Positions 5,710 to 8,320 of a DNA stretch of 8,320 nucleotides are shown here, one piece after another. Every line of letters starts with the position of its first letter. Positions within the stretch are counted from its first letter, which is position 1. Source of the DNA: Methanomicrobiales archaeon (GTDB lineage Archaea; Halobacteriota; Methanomicrobia; Methanomicrobiales; Methanomicrobiaceae); contig JAAYIO010000215.1 in the NCBI GenBank assembly GCA_012523385.1, positions 1 through 8,320 of the forward strand. Reading direction: 5' to 3'. The position numbers and the translations under genes were made by a program. A model generated the notes under the pieces. That model saw only the letters and a program-made list of their open reading frames with translations. It was not told the origin of the DNA and searched no databases.

Positions 5710-5716
5710 TTTTTTT
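5710..5716 (+). terminator. Oligo-T terminator after the PH-SHOCT gene
   Basis: Seven T residues lie seven bases after the TGA stop, in the short convergent gap before the cupin gene. Confidence 0.6.
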
Positions 5717-5777
5717 CGCAAACTTTACCCTGTATAAACAAGTAACACCTGTAATCAATCGGTAAACAGACGGCCAA

Positions 5778-6644
5778 TCACACCGCCCAGTCTACCAGCT
5801 CCGGTGTCCATGCAGGGTCAACAAAACTCAGGATGGCGGCAACTGTTTCCCCGGCATTCCGGTAGCCTTTCTTTTGCTCCGGTGCGATGTATACAGCACT
5901 TCCGGCAGGCACCGTGATCACGGTTCCGGCAGGAGTGAATACCTCAATCTCACCTTCAATCACGTAGATCACTTCTGATGCACCAGTGAACCGGTTGGTA
6001 TCAGCACCGCCTCCGGGGAGAAGTTCTGCATATGCGAGACTGTAGTCAATCGGGAAATGTGCCTCAGGCATCAGAGCCGGATTTGCGAGGCTGTAGATCA
6101 TCATGTCAGACCCGATGTCCCATTCAATTCCGCCACGGGGGTCGGAGATGATGATGGGGGCACCGTCTGTCTGTACTGTGCATTCTGAGAGGTCAGCATC
6201 TGAGATCTCTATTTCTGGGGCAAAAGGCGGCTGAATCACGTCAATAAATTTAAGACTGGTGTTCCCTGTCGCCTTAGTCGACCGGAGGACATCAGCCGGA
6301 AGGACGACAACTTCCCCTTCCCGGGCAGATATGGTAACATTGTCACACCGAATCTCTGCTGCTCCCTGTAAGATACAGATCATCTCTGTGGTTCCAAGCA
6401 ACCGGTGGGGGGGTAACACATTCCCCGGCGCAAGAGTGACTAATCCCATGCTGTAATTTATGGTGATATCCGGCGTCTCCTGGCCGATGATACCGGCATA
6501 GTGTCCCTGCCCGTCAAAGATGGGAAACCCCGCTGTCGGGGTAAGAAGACGGATGCCCGTCTCCTCGGCCGGTGATGGACTCTGGGTAATGCATCCGCAG
6601 GAAATGATCGTGCAGATGAGAATAAGATAAGCGACCCTGTGCAT
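5778..6644 (-). CDS. Double-cupin lipoprotein
   Basis: A 288-residue secreted protein. Residues 1-17 are a signal peptide (MHR, then a hydrophobic core) ending in a lipobox-like SCGC with Cys18 as the likely lipidated residue, so it should be tethered outside the membrane. Two cupin barrels follow, at about 68-137 and 204-276. In the first, motif 1 keeps His80 and Glu87 but has Leu where the second His is expected (PPHRLLGTTE). In the second, motif 1 has no His at all (ADTNRFTGASE) and keeps only Glu224. Motif 2 in both has the Pro-Ala turn but lacks its His. Metal-dependent catalysis is therefore doubtful; ligand binding is more likely. I chose the ATG at 6644 because the signal peptide begins there and a TATA box sits 27 nt upstream, which implies a leaderless mRNA. 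The open frame extends to a TTG at 6755, but that part is untranslated. The GLUG/PKD surface gene lies upstream in the same direction, 181 bp away. Confidence 0.8.
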   Translation of the reverse strand: MHRVAYLILICTIISCGCITQSPSPAEETGIRLLTPTAGFPIFDGQGHYAGIIGQETPDITINYSMGLVTLAPGNVLPPHRLLGTTEMICILQGAAEIRCDNVTISAREGEVVVLPADVLRSTKATGNTSLKFIDVIQPPFAPEIEISDADLSECTVQTDGAPIIISDPRGGIEWDIGSDMMIYSLANPALMPEAHFPIDYSLAYAELLPGGGADTNRFTGASEVIYVIEGEIEVFTPAGTVITVPAGSAVYIAPEQKKGYRNAGETVAAILSFVDPAWTPELVDWAV

Positions 6645-6665
6645 GAATAGTGAATTTGTGGGAGG

Positions 6666-6676
6666 TATGATAAACC
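6666..6676 (-). promoter_or_regulatory. TATA box of the cupin lipoprotein gene
   Basis: On the - strand GGTTTATCATA is centred about 27 nt before the ATG at 6644. No Shine-Dalgarno precedes that ATG, so transcription probably starts at or next to it. Confidence 0.55.
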
Positions 6677-6801
6677 AGATGATCTGCAGTGAAAGGGCGG
6701 TTAAAGAAAGGAACCTACACGAAAGAGAACGCCAACCAGATTTGATATCTACCAAGGGTGATTCGTCACTTAAAAATGAAGATAAAGGAAAGATAGCCGG
6801 A

Positions 6802-6825
6802 AACGGTTATGAAAGAACAAACCGT
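6802..6825 (-). terminator. Hairpin just after the surface-protein stop codon
   Basis: On the - strand ACGGTT and AACCGT form a 6-bp stem with a loop of about a dozen bases, starting right after the TAG stop (6826-6828). T-rich sequence follows, including T5 near 6771-6775. It may end the transcript or stabilise its 3' end. Confidence 0.35.
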
Positions 6826-8320
6826 CTATTTTTTTGCTCTTTTACTCATTACCACATATCCCACGACACCCAGTGCAATCACAAGAATAAGACCACCAAA
6901 GAGCCAGAGGGAGGAACTGTTCGATTGTCCCCCCGGCACTTTTGTCACGTCCGGCAGGGGCACCTGCGGTACCAATTCTGCAAAGAGTGCATAGGTACTG
7001 AAGTGGCTAATCTCAATTGTGATCGTCCGCATGTCTGCATCCGCCACTCCGGAAACAGCCTCCCAGACACCCGTCTCACTGTTGAACCATCCGACTTCAG
7101 CCCGTGATCCATACAGATTCCATTCCTCTTCTGAAAGCACAAATGTCAGCGAGATGGCCGGTGAGAACGTCGTCCCTTCCGGACCACAATCAAAGGCATA
7201 AAGCACACCGGGGCGCTCCATTGACCCAATCTCTCCGGGGGCAGGTGACGGGAGAGAGCTAATGGGCACCGCAGCCATGCTGATAGTTTCCTGCGGATTA
7301 CCCAAGGCATCCCGTGCCACGACTCCGGCATCCACCGTGAGGAATCCGGACCTCTCATTTACCCAGAGGGTTACGGAACGTTGGGCAGCACCGGCAGAAT
7401 CTACCGGAAGCTGAGCTGTTTCGGTAAACTCATCAGGATTTGTGGTACCTGGTGTGGGATCGGTTGGCACGGTTGGTTCCACAGTTGGCTGAACAATTAC
7501 CGGCGGACCAGTAGGCACCACAGCGGGTATTGGCGTATCTCCGCCACTATCACCCGAATAATATCTGACACCGATATAATTGGTCTTCTCCGCTGTCATA
7601 TCGCCGTACGCATTCGTTGCCGTGAGAGAGACCGTGTAGGAACCAGCTCGCTGATAGATGTGAACCGGGTTTTGTTCTGCCGAGGTCTCACCGTCACCGA
7701 AGTTCCAGAACCATGCAGACGGCCCGCCCGTTGAATGATCCGTAAACGTGACCCTCAGAGGAGCATATCCCACAACTGGGGTGGCAGTGAAATCGGCTAC
7801 CATTGACCAATCCCGCTGGAAGATCGGGTACTGGTATTTGTCCAAAGAAACCCACCAGATCTTAGATAAGTCTTCGTTTGTGCTAATGATATCTTGAGAC
7901 CAGTTCAAACCATCATTTTCTGTATTTCCGGTAAGGAAATCATAGTCCATGAACTTCGTTAGATTGGATATCAGGGTGCCATCAGTGCCCTGTGCATCAT
8001 GACGATACCCGTTCGTTATGAGACCACTATTATCACCGACAAGACCGCCGGCATTATTAGTAGCAGTGGCAATGCCTGTTCCAAAACAGTTTGCTACAGT
8101 GCCATAATTTTCACCGACAAGACCACCGGCTGACTCATCAGCAATGGCATTCCCCGTTGCATAACAGTTCTCGATGGTGCCAAAATTATTTGAACCCACA
8201 AGACCGCCGGCAGAACCATCCTCATCACCAGCAGTGGCATCCCCCGTTGCATAACAGTTCTCGATGGTGCCACCAAAATTATTTGAACCCACAAGACCGC
8301 CGGCAGAACCATCCTCATCA
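6826..8320 (-). CDS. Cell-surface protein with GLUG repeats, PKD domain and C-terminal membrane anchor (5' end missing)
   Basis: The frame is open to the right edge, so the N-terminus, any signal peptide and further repeats lie beyond the window; 497 residues remain. Order: at least four GLUG-type repeats (8319-7984; core AGGLVG, then GTIENCYATG), a repeat cap ending LDKYQYPIFQRDW, a PKD domain (about 7800-7569; DFTATPVVGYAPLRVTFTD, WNFGDGETS, YTVSLTATNAYG), and a Pro/Thr linker (about 7545-7410). After that comes an unrecognised beta-rich domain ending EISHFSTYALF, then one membrane helix (LWLFGGLILVIALGVVGYVV) with the basic tail MSKRAKK. Such proteins are displayed on methanogen surfaces and are thought to act in adhesion or as envelope components. 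Anchoring looks like a retained helix; I see no PGF-type sorting motif. The stop is TAG at 6826-6828. The family assignment is strong; the ligand is unknown. Confidence 0.9.
   Translation of the reverse strand, partial: DEDGSAGGLVGSNNFGGTIENCYATGDATAGDEDGSAGGLVGSNNFGTIENCYATGNAIADESAGGLVGENYGTVANCFGTGIATATNNAGGLVGDNSGLITNGYRHDAQGTDGTLISNLTKFMDYDFLTGNTENDGLNWSQDIISTNEDLSKIWWVSLDKYQYPIFQRDWSMVADFTATPVVGYAPLRVTFTDHSTGGPSAWFWNFGDGETSAEQNPVHIYQRAGSYTVSLTATNAYGDMTAEKTNYIGVRYYSGDSGGDTPIPAVVPTGPPVIVQPTVEPTVPTDPTPGTTNPDEFTETAQLPVDSAGAAQRSVTLWVNERSGFLTVDAGVVARDALGNPQETISMAAVPISSLPSPAPGEIGSMERPGVLYAFDCGPEGTTFSPAISLTFVLSEEEWNLYGSRAEVGWFNSETGVWEAVSGVADADMRTITIEISHFSTYALFAELVPQVPLPDVTKVPGGQSNSSSLWLFGGLILVIALGVVGYVVMSKRAKK
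7984..8319 (-). repeat. Tandem GLUG-repeat array, partly near-identical at the DNA level
   Basis: Four units read on the - strand: 8319-8227 (93 bp), 8226-8140 (87 bp), 8139-8062 (78 bp) and 8061-7984 (78 bp). The first two are nearly identical; for example the 30 bases at 8152-8181 recur unchanged at 8242-8271. The other two have diverged. A 3-bp difference (one extra Gly codon) separates the two young units. The array probably continues past the right edge. Confidence 0.85.

Noticed and set aside
6645..6755. N-terminal extension of the cupin lipoprotein to a TTG at 6755
   Set aside because: It would bury the signal peptide 37 residues inside the protein and would cover the TATA box. The ATG at 6644 fits a lipoprotein start.
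6802..6835. A + strand hairpin followed by seven T that resembles an intrinsic terminator
   Set aside because: No + strand gene precedes it; the T run is the complement of the last lysine codons of the surface protein.
6643..7107. A 154-codon + strand frame over the cupin promoter and the end of the surface protein
   Set aside because: It overlaps a leaderless promoter and the strongly supported surface-protein frame; its composition is unlike a real protein.
7984..8319. Tandem repeats considered as a CRISPR array
   Set aside because: The repeats are contiguous, in frame, without unique spacers, and encode GLUG motifs.

Overview
This window looks like a chromosomal segment of a methanogenic euryarchaeon, most likely of the Methanomicrobiales. 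That placement is an inference. It rests on archaeal promoter grammar (AT-rich TATA boxes about 25-30 nt before starts, some probably leaderless), Shine-Dalgarno sites matching the archaeal 16S tail (GGTGA, GGAGGTGA), oligo-T terminators, and families common in these archaea: hybrid cluster protein, PPOX-type flavoprotein, PH-SHOCT protein, and GLUG/PKD surface protein. No rRNA, tRNA, CRISPR array, transposase or phage gene is visible.

Layout, left to right: (1) the 3' end of a hybrid cluster protein gene (hcp, +), ending at 548. (2) A convergent oligo-A/oligo-T terminator at 596-611. (3) A cysteine-rich winged-helix regulator (678-1421, -), divergent from a small FMN-binding PPOX-family protein (1543-1947, +) across a 121-bp promoter region that holds a TATA box and repeated operator-like words. 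(4) An ABM-domain membrane protein (2060-2662, -). (5) A large unrecognised protein with an N-terminal winged-helix-like region (2905-4563, -), divergent from a 37-residue lysine-rich protein with an almost perfect Shine-Dalgarno (4735-4848, +). (6) A 280-bp gene-free leader with a strong TATA box and a palindrome. (7) A PH-SHOCT protein (5129-5703, +) whose reading frame is broken by one base at an A-rich run near the N-terminus. (8) A double-cupin lipoprotein (5778-6644, -). (9) The C-terminal part of a large cell-surface protein with GLUG repeats, a PKD domain and a C-terminal membrane anchor (6826-8320, -, 5' end outside the window).

The genes do not form one operon: most neighbours are divergent or convergent and each seems to have its own promoter and terminator. 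A loose theme in the left third is redox or nitrosative stress (Hcp, cysteine-rich regulator, flavoprotein, ABM protein). The right third is cell envelope (lipoprotein, surface adhesin-like protein). The items most worth a second look are the frame break in the PH-SHOCT gene with its structured leader, the cysteine-rich regulator/flavoprotein pair with its operator candidates, and the orphan winged-helix protein whose promoter is flanked by two GACGCGTC-type words. I see no convincing multi-gene novel system.
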